Source: an uncultured Pirellulaceae bacterium | Lineage (GTDB): Bacteria; Planctomycetota; Planctomycetia; Pirellulales; Pirellulaceae | Length of the DNA stretch: 64,000 nt | Reading direction: 5' to 3' | Assembly (NCBI GenBank): GCA_937929805.1 | Contig: CALFUT010000024.1 | Coordinates: 1-64,000, forward strand | Shown here: positions 52,122 to 59,817 of the stretch, piece by piece | Layout of the letters: each line of letters begins with the position of its first letter | Numbering within the stretch: the stretch's first letter is position 1 | Translations under genes and position numbers: made by a program | The notes under the pieces: model-generated | Told to the model about the DNA's origin: nothing | Seen by the model: only the letters and a program-made list of their open reading frames with translations | Database searches by the model: none

Positions 52122-53699
52122 ATGCCTTCACCTCAGATTAAACGTGCCCTGATCAGCGTCAGCGATAAAACAGGCGTCGCCGACTTTGCGAAAGCTCTTG
52201 CTGCAAAGGGCGTCGAAATTTACAGCACCGGTGGGACTCGCCGGCATCTTGAGGAAGCCGGTCTGCAGGTAATTGATGTCGCCGACTACACCGGGTTTCC
52301 CGAGATGATGGACGGTCGAGTCAAAACGTTGCATCCAAAGATTTTTGCGGGGATTCTCTGTCGGCACGATCTCGATTCAGACCTCAAATCGCTGGCCGAC
52401 CACGACATCAAGACTTTTGAACTGGTCGTGGTGAATTTGTATCCGTTCGCTGAGACAATCGCGAAACCGGGGATTCAAGAATCTGAAGCGATCGAGCAAA
52501 TTGATATTGGCGGTCCGAGCCTCGTTCGAGCCGCAGCGAAGAACAACGCGTTTACCTCGATCGTTTCCAGTCCCGACCAATACGCTCAGGTTCAGTCCGA
52601 GATCGAGGCCAACGGTTGCACCAGCGAGCAAACGCGAAAACAGTTGATGGCCGCCGCTTTTGCTCACACGGCCGAATACGACGCGACGATTTCTGGCTAT
52701 TTCCAGTCGCAATCAGCCGCAGAGGCTGGCACCGAATTCCCTTCGTCGATCAATCTTCGCCTGCAGAAGAAATGTGGCCTGCGTTATGGTGAAAACAGTC
52801 ACCAAGCGGCCGCACTTTATCGATTGCCGAACTGTGATCAAGCCAATTTAATTGACGCGAAGCAGCTGAACGGCAAAGAGCTTTCGTACAACAATCTGTT
52901 GGATTTAGACAGTGCTCTGTCGATCGTGCGAGGCCAGTCGTCGCCGGCGTGCAGTGTCATCAAACACAACAATCCGTGCGGGGCGGCGGCGGCTGAAGTT
53001 CTGGTCGACGCCGTGCGAAAAGGTTTCGCGGGTGATCCCATCAGTGCGTTTGGCAGCGTGGTGGGACTCAATCGCGAGGTCGATCAAGAAACCGCTCAGT
53101 TCTTGGCTGACGGCGACTTTTTCGTCGAAGCCATCGTGGCTCCTCAATTCAGCGAGTCGGCAATCGAGATTTTGAAGACGCAGCCTAAATGGAAAAAAAA
53201 CGTCCGCTTGCTTCAGGTTGGACCACTGGGCGATGCGAAGGCTCGTCATGAGTATCGGTTCCTGGTTGGAGGTATGTTGGCACAACAGGCCGACTGCTTA
53301 CCGGACGATCCTTCCAGCTGGACGATTCCTACGAAAGCTCAACCGGACGAGGCCTTGATGGAGGAATTGAAATTCGGCTGGTCCATGATCCGATTCGTAA
53401 AGTCGAACGCAATCAGTTTGTCGAAAGATCGATCTTTGGTTGGGGTCGGGGCAGGGCAGATGAGCCGCGTGGACTCAGTAAAGATTTCAATTCGAAAAGC
53501 CGGTGAACGATCCCAAGGCTCGGTGTTGTCGTCGGACGCGTTCTTCCCGTTCGCTGATTCTATCCCGTTGGCTGCCGAAGCTGGCGTTGCCGCTATCATC
53601 CAACCCGGGGGAAGTGTGCGAGATCAGGAAGTGATTGACGCCTGCGACGAGCATGGGATCCCAATGGTGTTTGCCGGCAATCGCCATTTCCGGCACTAA
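52122..53699 (+). CDS. purH: Bifunctional AICAR transformylase / IMP cyclohydrolase
   Basis: The 525 residues begin with an MGS-like IMP cyclohydrolase domain (ALISVSDKTGVADFAKALAA, STGGTRRHLEEAG, MMDGRVKTLHPKIFAGIL). The AICAR formyltransferase domain follows with LRYGENSHQAAALY, LNGKELSYNNLLDLDSA, the catalytic IKHNNPCGAA and FPFADSIPLAAEAGVAAIIQPGGS. It performs the last two steps of de novo IMP synthesis. The ATG at 52122 gives the standard N-terminus; an upstream in-frame start at 52020 would read through the repeat leader. Confidence 0.96.
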   Translation: MPSPQIKRALISVSDKTGVADFAKALAAKGVEIYSTGGTRRHLEEAGLQVIDVADYTGFPEMMDGRVKTLHPKIFAGILCRHDLDSDLKSLADHDIKTFELVVVNLYPFAETIAKPGIQESEAIEQIDIGGPSLVRAAAKNNAFTSIVSSPDQYAQVQSEIEANGCTSEQTRKQLMAAAFAHTAEYDATISGYFQSQSAAEAGTEFPSSINLRLQKKCGLRYGENSHQAAALYRLPNCDQANLIDAKQLNGKELSYNNLLDLDSALSIVRGQSSPACSVIKHNNPCGAAAAEVLVDAVRKGFAGDPISAFGSVVGLNREVDQETAQFLADGDFFVEAIVAPQFSESAIEILKTQPKWKKNVRLLQVGPLGDAKARHEYRFLVGGMLAQQADCLPDDPSSWTIPTKAQPDEALMEELKFGWSMIRFVKSNAISLSKDRSLVGVGAGQMSRVDSVKISIRKAGERSQGSVLSSDAFFPFADSIPLAAEAGVAAIIQPGGSVRDQEVIDACDEHGIPMVFAGNRHFRH

Positions 53700-53744
53700 C
53701 TCAACGGACAGCGATACCTTATGCTGAATGAAACCGATACTCGG

Positions 53745-53896
53745 GAGGGTAAGGCTCCGTCCGCACCCGCATTTAACGCTCCGTCCGTACCCGGATTTAA
53801 CGCTCCGTCCGCACCCGGATTTAGCGCTCTGTCTTCCCCGCCTTCGATAGTTGAGAGTGTTGCTCCGCACGGCTCGGACGGAGCCTCGCCCTCCCG
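53745..53896. repeat. GGCTCCGTCCG element enlarged by an internal 24-bp tandem repeat
   Basis: The ends CGGGAGGGTAAGGCTCCGTC and GGACGGAGCCTCGCCCTCCC are those of the dispersed element, in the inverted orientation. Inside, a 24-bp unit (ACCCGGATTTAACGCTCCGT plus four bases) occurs three times from 53765 to 53836, with the third copy diverged. It lies 45 bases after the purH stop. Confidence 0.75.
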
Positions 53897-53986
53897 TTTG
53901 TGCACGCCGCATTTGTGCACGCCGCATTTTTGCACGCCGCATTTTTGCACGCTGCATTTTTGCACGCTGCATTTGTGCACGCCGCA
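53897..53986. repeat. 15-bp tandem repeat, six units
   Basis: TTTGTGCACGCCGCA or its variants TTTTTGCACGCCGCA and TTTTTGCACGCTGCA occur six times head to tail with no spacer. Each unit holds TGCAC, and half of them the palindrome GTGCAC. The array abuts the enlarged element at 53745-53896 and precedes a + strand gene at 54125. Confidence 0.85.
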
Positions 53987-54124
53987 TAAAAGTATCGGCA
54001 AAATTGAAGAGATGACGCTGGCCGACCAAATTTAGACATCACATGGCGTTTGATAGCTCCTATAACGCCTTGCTGATGCTCGCCCAATTTTTGACACTTC
54101 CAAAACCAGAAAGGCTACCGCACG

Positions 54125-55108
54125 ATGAAACGAAGCGTTGCCGTTCTTGGACACACTCCTCAATTCGTACGTTGGTCGATCGACCATGCATGCGACATTC
54201 GGGCGGGCGATGACACCACGTCGCCCGATTCGACGTTTCGACAGCTGCGAGGTGTTCGCGAGTTCTCATTGGGCGAGGCCGAAAACCGGGTCGTCGATAG
54301 TGTCTGCATTCACCGGTCGGCTTCCTCCGATCACCCTGATTTAGCAATGGGATTTACTGAATCCGAAGTGCTGGCCGTGTTCGGGGGACGTGACGCAATC
54401 GAGAGCTGTTGCGGCGGCTGCAAAGCCAACACAAACTCGCTTGATTCTGATGACCCGCTGTGGGCAGGCTGCTACGGCTGGCTGACCGCCGACGGCAGTT
54501 CACTGGCTTCATTGTCGGGGGGCGAAGAGTTATCGGATGGGCAAGCGACAAACGAATCGGACGACGGGCTTGCCTCCCCCACCGAAGACATGCTCGTCAA
54601 AGAAATCGGGTTTGCGATCCAGATGCTCAACCTTGGGTCTCTGATCGAAACAAATTTTGCCAAAACCGATCCGGCATGGTTTAGCTTTTGGCAGAAGCCG
54701 ACCCTGACCGTTCCTCAATTGCTGCTACTTGAAAAAGTTTTCAGCACGGCCCTGAGGCGGCATGAAAGCTCGGGCGACCCAGATTTTGTCGACGACTTGC
54801 TGCGGTTCATCGACGCGCTGACCTTGTGCCATCGGCATAGCTTAAAGTTGAACGTGGAACTCGTGCCGCGAGGCTACTCAGATGGAGTCACTTGGACAAC
54901 GTTTGCTCGTTGCCCGCGTTGCCACCATGGGGTTTCGTCGCCGGAAGAAACGTGGCAGGTTTGTCCCGCGTGCGAACACGAATCGCCGCCATCAGGTGAA
55001 CGTAAATCAAAGGTGCTAGGCTTGAGGCCGTACGTTAATTTAGAACGCGTGCTGGGCGAAGCTCGCACAGTTTCGCTGTTAAAACGGTACGAGCAAACGA
55101 AAGTCTGA
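54125..55108 (+). CDS. Hypothetical protein with C-terminal zinc ribbon
   Basis: The 327-residue protein has no family I recognise. It contains a cysteine cluster (ESCCGGCKAN, about residue 97), an acidic Ser/Gly-rich middle (about 130-155), a helical region (PQLLLLEKVFSTALRRHES), and near the C-terminus a rubredoxin-like pair CPRCHHG ... VCPACEHES that would bind zinc. It appears soluble. It is preceded by the tandem repeats at 53745-53986 and begins with ATG without a clear ribosome-binding site. Confidence 0.65.
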   Translation: MKRSVAVLGHTPQFVRWSIDHACDIRAGDDTTSPDSTFRQLRGVREFSLGEAENRVVDSVCIHRSASSDHPDLAMGFTESEVLAVFGGRDAIESCCGGCKANTNSLDSDDPLWAGCYGWLTADGSSLASLSGGEELSDGQATNESDDGLASPTEDMLVKEIGFAIQMLNLGSLIETNFAKTDPAWFSFWQKPTLTVPQLLLLEKVFSTALRRHESSGDPDFVDDLLRFIDALTLCHRHSLKLNVELVPRGYSDGVTWTTFARCPRCHHGVSSPEETWQVCPACEHESPPSGERKSKVLGLRPYVNLERVLGEARTVSLLKRYEQTKV

Positions 55109-55135
55109 AACTGAGTCGCGTTAACTCAGTTTAAC

Positions 55136-55375
55136 TCAGCGGCCGTAGAAGCCTCGGACGGAAGAAACCGTTTCGAAGCCTTCGTTGTTCGCTTCTAGAG
55201 TCGCAAGCTGGGCATCGATCCATGCTGCGAATGCGTCGAGCGTCGCGAATTCCGCTTCTGGAAGCGAGCAATTTTCCTTGCCTACCTCTAAGCCTTCGGC
55301 GTCCCCGTTTGTCTCAGGACTGAGTGCCGGGTTGTCGGGAACCGATTCAAATTCGGGTGGATTCGTTGGAAACAT
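55136..55375 (-). CDS. Small hypothetical protein
   Basis: This 79-residue acidic protein begins MFPTNPPEFESVPDNPALS, contains a helical stretch ATLDAFAAWIDAQLATLEAN, and ends SSVRGFYGR. An AACGGAGATGCAGCC leader with GGAG eight bases before the ATG at 55375 supports this start over those at 55408 and 55465. The gene is convergent with the zinc-ribbon gene, with 27 bases between the stops. No family recognised. Confidence 0.6.
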   Translation of the reverse strand: MFPTNPPEFESVPDNPALSPETNGDAEGLEVGKENCSLPEAEFATLDAFAAWIDAQLATLEANNEGFETVSSVRGFYGR

Positions 55376-55913
55376 GGCTGCATCTCCGTTTTTTAACTTC
55401 CAAACCATCGTTTGCTCGGGTCGAGCAATGTCAGGGTTGGAATGTGCAATCAATCTGAACTGCAAATCGGATGCCGAACTTGGCGGAATGTTCGCCCGTA
55501 TTCCGCCAATTCAAGGATTTTTCGTCTTTTTCGCTTCTCCAGCCTTGAGAATCTCTAATTCGTCACGTTTTCGCGTTTGCGAAAATGCACCAGAACCGCA
55601 TCGTATTGACCCCAAATGTGGGGCAAATTGCAACATGCTAACCGGTGCCAAATTTCACGATCGGTCGCGAAAAACGTGGTTCGGCTGCCAACTTGCAAGA
55701 ACAAGCGACATCAGACGTTGTATCGGCATTTGACAGAAATAAACCTCAGACATTTCCGGTGCCTCCGCAAAGGGGCGTTGAATCATTAGGCTCGCGCGTT
55801 TGCATGCGACATGCTGACACCTATTGACGCCTTTTGAGCCCGATTTCTTACCGCTTAAACGGAGCAAGGTAGAGCGAAGGTAGTCGGGCTTTTGTGAGCC
55901 AGTCAACCGCGTC
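55376..55913. other. Gene-free stretch before the secreted repeat protein
   Basis: About 540 bases with no supported gene on either strand. A frame at 55185-55733 on the plus strand is largely antisense to the small protein gene and has no recognisable features. The right end leads into a strong promoter. Confidence 0.4.
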
Positions 55914-55941
55914 TTGACACCCCAATCCGTAAGGGTAGTCT
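55914..55941 (+). promoter_or_regulatory. Promoter of the secreted repeat protein gene
   Basis: TTGACA (55914-55919), a perfect -35 hexamer, is followed after 16 bases by TAGTCT (55936-55941). The ATG of the gene at 56080 is about 130 bases downstream, leaving a long 5' leader. Confidence 0.6.
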
Positions 55942-56079
55942 AATCGGTCTGATTGATGAATTTTATCGTGGAGTTGTCAGCGACCGACTGATTCGAGTCG
56001 ACGATTCCGTGTGATGTTCTGGTCACAACCGACGATTCGATGTCGCGTGCCCATCCTCAAATTCCCCTTGGAGAAGTTC

Positions 56080-56703
56080 ATGAGAAAGCTTATCGCGTTT
56101 TTTGTTGTTGCTATGGTTGCGGTTACTGCCAACCAAGCATTCGCCCAGTGTGCAACATGCGCTGCCAGTGCACCTACTTTTTCACAGCCAGTCACAATGG
56201 CAGCACCTCAGGTTTACAGCGCCCCGGTTGAGTCATACCCAGCGCCGGTCGCGTACGAATCGGCACCGATCGCCTACGAATCAGCCCCAGTTGCCTATGA
56301 GTCAGCACCGGTTGAGTACGCTTCACCAGCTCCAATGGAGTACGGCACTCCTGTCGTTTCTTCTGGCTGCAGCGGTTGCTGTGGCGGCTGTGGAACAGTT
56401 AGCGGAACTGTTGGCGGCACCGTCAGTGGCGAGATGACTCCTTACAGCACTCAGGGGCTTCCTGCCGGTGCGGTTGTTATCTCGGATGTTGTTTCTGGAG
56501 AAGGTTCATCTGAAGAAGTTGCATCGGACAGCGCCGTTGAAGGCACTGTTGTTGAGTCGACTTCTGTGATGGGTTCGACTGAAGCTGTCGAGCCACCCGC
56601 TCCGGAAGAAGATGAAGAAGTTGAGCAGCTGCCTACAGAAGCTTCGGAAGCCAAAAGCGCTGAAGGCTCAGCCGCCAAGGAAGCTGTTGGGGACGGTACT
56701 TAA
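56080..56703 (+). CDS. Secreted Cys/Glu-rich repeat protein
   Basis: The 207-residue protein has a clear signal peptide (MRKLIAFFVVAMVAVTANQAFA, cleavage before QCATC). Next come six or so imperfect heptad repeats of the type APVAYES (about 50-85), a cysteine cluster SGCSGCCGGCGTVSGTVGG, and a long acidic Glu/Ser/Val-rich tail. No enzymatic motif is seen; it may be a surface or matrix protein, perhaps metal-binding through the cysteines. GGAG lies eight bases before the ATG. A strong promoter and a perfect terminator bracket it, so it is a monocistronic and likely abundant transcript. Confidence 0.75.
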   Translation: MRKLIAFFVVAMVAVTANQAFAQCATCAASAPTFSQPVTMAAPQVYSAPVESYPAPVAYESAPIAYESAPVAYESAPVEYASPAPMEYGTPVVSSGCSGCCGGCGTVSGTVGGTVSGEMTPYSTQGLPAGAVVISDVVSGEGSSEEVASDSAVEGTVVESTSVMGSTEAVEPPAPEEDEEVEQLPTEASEAKSAEGSAAKEAVGDGT

Positions 56704-56733
56704 TCCAACCCAAAGATTGTTATAATCTCATGG

Positions 56734-56762
56734 CCGCCCACTGTTTGAGTGGGCGGTTTTTT
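56734..56762 (+). terminator. Rho-independent terminator
   Basis: CCGCCCACT (56734-56742) and AGTGGGCGG (56748-56756) form a perfect nine-pair stem with a five-base loop, followed by six T. It lies 31 bases after the secreted repeat protein stop. Confidence 0.9.
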
Positions 56763-56794
56763 CGTGCGCGTCGCAAACACACGGGAACGAAAAG

Positions 56795-58312
56795 CTATTT
56801 TTTCGACCAGTCGCGACGTTGGCGCGAGCTAGGGATATCCATTTTCTCACGGTATTTGGTGACCGTCCGGCGAGCCACGTTGAAACCGAGCGTTTTCAAG
56901 CGACGCATGATTTCGACATCGCTGTATGGTTTCCCTTTGTCTTCGCTGTCGATCAATTTTTGCAGCTCGATACGAATCTTGTTCCACGCGACGTCTTCGC
57001 CATCTTCGGTCGTGGTGCCTCCAACGAAGAACATCCGTAAAGGAAGGATGCCTCGATGGGTTTCCATCCATTTGTCACCCACCGCCCGACTGACCGTTGT
57101 CACATGAACGCCGATCTTCTCTGCGATCTGCTCCATTTTTAGTGGTTTGATGAATTCTGGGCCCCGGTCAAAAAACTCTTTTTGATGCTCGACAATCGCC
57201 TGCGCCGTTCGGGTCAGCGTGCTGCGACGCTGCTCAATTGACTCGATCAGCCATTCCGCGGCCATTAGCTTTCGTTTGATGTACTCTTTTTCTTCGGCTG
57301 ACGCTTCGGGCGAGGAAAGTCGTTGTCTGTGGTAATTGCTGATGTGTAAGGTGCGTGCAGGCCCTTCTTCCATTTTCACGACGTAGTTGCCGTCGTCGTC
57401 GGTTTCCAACCACATGTCGGGTGTCACAGTCGGAATGTGCTCGTCCACGAATTCGCTGGCGGGCCTTGGGTCAAGGTGCCGCAGTTGTTCCCACGCCTCG
57501 TTAATTTCATCGACGGTCAATCCGGTAGCCTTCTGAATCTGCGGGATTCGATTGTCTCGAAGGTCTTCCAGATGGTTCATGATCAAAGTGCGAACATTCG
57601 CCAAGTGCGGAATGTCGGGCGTCAATTGAAGTAACAAGCACTCCCGAAGATCACGGGCTCCGATGCCGACGGGCTCCAACGACTGTTGAATATGAGCCAA
57701 AGCTTCTTCGGCCAGTTCCAAGTCGTCTTCGGTTGAATCGGGCGGCAACAAATCTGGCAACGCCACTTTGAGGTAGCCGCCGTCCTTCGCGGAAAGTACC
57801 GAAACCAATCGCTCGCACATCTTTAGCAGTTCAGGCTGCAAGTCCATCTCATGCAACTGGTCTAGCAGATGATCTTGGAGGGTCGTGCCTCGGTCAACAA
57901 TATTGGCGATCAAATCGTGTTGCCGATCGCCGCTTTCCTGAATCCGGTTTGAGGAAGGTCGAGTACTTCCGTCAAAGTGGTCCGGGATGTCGTTGGCTAG
58001 AGTCAGAAGTCGCTCGAAATCGTCCGCGTTATGACGTCCGTCCTCGTCGATCACCAACTCTTTCTGCTCGATCTCGCGTTCTTTGGAACCATCGTTCTCT
58101 TTGTCACGCCGCGAGTTCGCATCTTCCTCGCCCTCGGCGAAGGCGTCGTCTTGATCGTTTTGCTCGAGTGTTGGGTTCTCGACCAGTTCCTGCTCTATCC
58201 GTTCCTCCAGCGCAGCCTGAGCCATTTGCAAGATCTCCATGGACTGGATCATGCGTGGCGCCAGCGCTTGAGTTTGCTTTTGCTGGAGACTTTGACCGAA
58301 GGAAATTTTCAT
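56795..58312 (-). CDS. rpoN: RNA polymerase sigma-54 factor
   Basis: The 505 residues start with the Gln-rich activator-interacting region (ISFGQSLQQKQTQALAPRMIQSMEILQM) and then LVENPTLEQ. An acidic region II (about 60-100), the core-binding domain (YLKVALPDLLPP ... LQHLDPRPASEF) and the C-terminal DNA-binding part follow. The latter has an HTH (MEQIAEKIGVHVTTVSRAVG) and the RpoN box ARRTVTKYREKMDIPSS. It directs transcription from -24/-12 promoters with enhancer-binding proteins; none of those is in the window. The ATG at 58312 matches the family start; a TTG at 58330 is the longer alternative. Confidence 0.95.
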   Translation of the reverse strand: MKISFGQSLQQKQTQALAPRMIQSMEILQMAQAALEERIEQELVENPTLEQNDQDDAFAEGEEDANSRRDKENDGSKEREIEQKELVIDEDGRHNADDFERLLTLANDIPDHFDGSTRPSSNRIQESGDRQHDLIANIVDRGTTLQDHLLDQLHEMDLQPELLKMCERLVSVLSAKDGGYLKVALPDLLPPDSTEDDLELAEEALAHIQQSLEPVGIGARDLRECLLLQLTPDIPHLANVRTLIMNHLEDLRDNRIPQIQKATGLTVDEINEAWEQLRHLDPRPASEFVDEHIPTVTPDMWLETDDDGNYVVKMEEGPARTLHISNYHRQRLSSPEASAEEKEYIKRKLMAAEWLIESIEQRRSTLTRTAQAIVEHQKEFFDRGPEFIKPLKMEQIAEKIGVHVTTVSRAVGDKWMETHRGILPLRMFFVGGTTTEDGEDVAWNKIRIELQKLIDSEDKGKPYSDVEIMRRLKTLGFNVARRTVTKYREKMDIPSSRQRRDWSKK

Positions 58313-58412
58313 GGTGGTGGGGTGGTACAAGAATTGCTGAGAACCATAGTGTACCCCATAATTAGCCGCCTGATCAGCTAGAATCGACTAGATTCTAAGA
58401 GGCCAGCCGCTA

Positions 58413-58514
58413 AGCACTCGCGAAACAATCACCTGCCGACTTGTTTGACAATTGAGCGCGGGAATAACGGGGTTTCGCGTGCTCAAGTCCGCCATTTATG
58501 TCTTGGCGAGTGCT
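58413..58514 (-). repeat. AGCACTCGC terminal-inverted-repeat element, inverted copy
   Basis: Read on the minus strand it begins AGCACTCGCCAAGACATAAA and ends AACAATC-GCGAGTGCT-type sequence, 102 bp. It has the same length and the same ends as the copy at 59672-59773. Its right end overlaps the recR stop codon (58513-58515), so it sits exactly at the 3' end of that gene, between recR and rpoN. Confidence 0.75.
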
Positions 58515-59112
58515 ACATTGGCCGCCGATCCTCGATCGCGTCGGCCAGTATTTCTTTGTTGGTGTACTCTAAAATACTACCAGTCGTGATTCCACGTGCG
58601 AGTTTAGTAATCCGCACATCGTAATCAGCCAGTAGATTCGAAATATGCAGCGCGGTCCCATCACCCTCTACGGTGGGGTTGGTCGCCATCACGATTTCGG
58701 AAAAACTGCCCGTTGCCACACGCCCCACCAAATGATCAATCGTCAATTGGTCTGGGCCGATGTTTTCGAGCGGGGCGATCCGGCCGAGCAACACATGGTA
58801 GAGGCCGCGATAGGTACCGGCTTGTTCCAACGCCATCAGATCGCGCGGCTGCTGAACGATGCAAATGGTGGTCTGATCACGAGCCGGATCGCGACAAATA
58901 TTGCACATCTCGCTTTCGGCAAGATTGAAACAGATATCGCAGTAGCGAACATTCTCTCGCACGTTTCGGATCGAATCCGCCAACGCGAAGGCTTCCGAGT
59001 CGGGCACCCGCAACAGGTGGTAGGCCAATCGCTCGGCCGACTTGCGTCCAATCCCCGGCAGCCGCGAAAGCTGCTCGATCATCGTGACGACGGATTCGGA
59101 AAGTTCAGACAT
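58513..59112 (-). CDS. recR: Recombination mediator RecR
   Basis: This 199-residue protein has an N-terminal helix-hairpin-helix (LSRLPGIGRKSAERLAYHLL), the zinc finger CDICFNLAESEMCNIC, the Toprim domain (TICIVQQPRDLMALEQAG ... YRGLYHVLLGRIAPLENIGPD) and the C-terminal Walker B-like segment. With RecF and RecO it loads RecA at gaps. It follows ybaB on the same strand after 121 bases, the usual partner arrangement; dnaX is absent from the window. The stop codon coincides with the edge of a dispersed repeat element. Confidence 0.95.
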   Translation of the reverse strand: MSELSESVVTMIEQLSRLPGIGRKSAERLAYHLLRVPDSEAFALADSIRNVRENVRYCDICFNLAESEMCNICRDPARDQTTICIVQQPRDLMALEQAGTYRGLYHVLLGRIAPLENIGPDQLTIDHLVGRVATGSFSEIVMATNPTVEGDGTALHISNLLADYDVRITKLARGITTGSILEYTNKEILADAIEDRRPM

Positions 59113-59200
59113 GGTGGGAGGTGAAAGTTAACAGCTGACAGGGTAAGGTTTTTGGGGGAGGTTTTCGGTTTTCGGTGTGAGGTGCTCAATAATATCTATG

Positions 59201-59223
59201 CTCTGAAAACTGAAAACTGAAAA
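59201..59223. repeat. CTGAAAACTGAAAACTG repeats between ybaB and recR
   Basis: Three tandem copies of CTGAAAA occur just downstream of the ybaB stop and before the recR leader. The same word occurs in the aceF leader (14257-14293). It may be a slippage-prone spacer. Confidence 0.5.
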
Positions 59224-59233
59224 CTTTCCCCTT

Positions 59234-59605
59234 TTAATCCCCACCGCCGCCCATGAACTGCTTCATCATGTCGCCGATGTCGCCCGGGATGGGGAAATCG
59301 CCCGCAACGCCCTGCATCATTTCTGCTTTCATTTCCGCCGACTTGGTCAGTGCGTCGTTGATCGCGGCGGGAAGAAGATCTTTTACCATCTCCATGTCTG
59401 CCTTCTCGGTCAGAACGGAATCGAACTCGACGCCAAGCACTTGACCGTGCCCGCTGGCGTGGACGGTAACCATGCCACCACCCGCAGTCCCAGAGACGCG
59501 TTCCGCCTTCAGTTTCTCGGTGACCTCTTGCATTTTGGGCCCAATATTCTGAGCCTCCTTCATCAGAGCCGCGATATTGCCGAGCCCACCCAATCCTTTA
59601 AACAT
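59234..59605 (-). CDS. ybaB: YbaB/EbfC family nucleoid-associated protein
   Basis: The 123 residues include MFKGLGGLGNIAALMKEAQ, MQEVTEKLKAERVSGTAGGGMVTV and GQVLGVEFDS. All are typical of the YbaB/EbfC family, small dimeric DNA-binding proteins (usually about 105-115 residues). The extra C-terminus is Met/Gly-rich (MMKQFMGGGGD). It precedes recR in the same orientation, as in many bacteria. GAGG precedes the ATG. Confidence 0.92.
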   Translation of the reverse strand: MFKGLGGLGNIAALMKEAQNIGPKMQEVTEKLKAERVSGTAGGGMVTVHASGHGQVLGVEFDSVLTEKADMEMVKDLLPAAINDALTKSAEMKAEMMQGVAGDFPIPGDIGDMMKQFMGGGGD

Positions 59606-59671
59606 TTCGTTATCCTCGTTGATGTTTGCCGTGCGTTGTTCTTCTCAATCCGGCGCCGTTGTTTTATGTTT

Positions 59672-59773
59672 AGCACTCGCCAAGAAGTAAATGACGGATT
59701 TGAGCACCGGAACCCCATGGGTTTCACCGTCTAAACGTCGTACAAATTCGCAAGTTATTGTTTCGCGAGTGCT
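59672..59773 (+). repeat. AGCACTCGC terminal-inverted-repeat element, copy 3
   Basis: 102 bp from AGCACTCGCCAAGAAGTAAA to TTGTTTCGCGAGTGCT. It has the same internal phrases as the 58413-58514 copy (GGATTTGAGCAC, GTTTC) in the opposite genomic orientation, so two equal-length copies flank the recR-ybaB pair as inverted repeats. It lies in the leader of the ABC-F gene. Confidence 0.75.
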
Positions 59774-59817
59774 TGGCACTCAACCAAACGTTTTACCCGC
59801 ATTCACGGCCGTTCACA

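Noticed and set aside
53897-53986. Could the 15-bp repeats be a CRISPR array?
   Set aside because: Units are directly adjacent with no unique spacers, and there are no cas genes.
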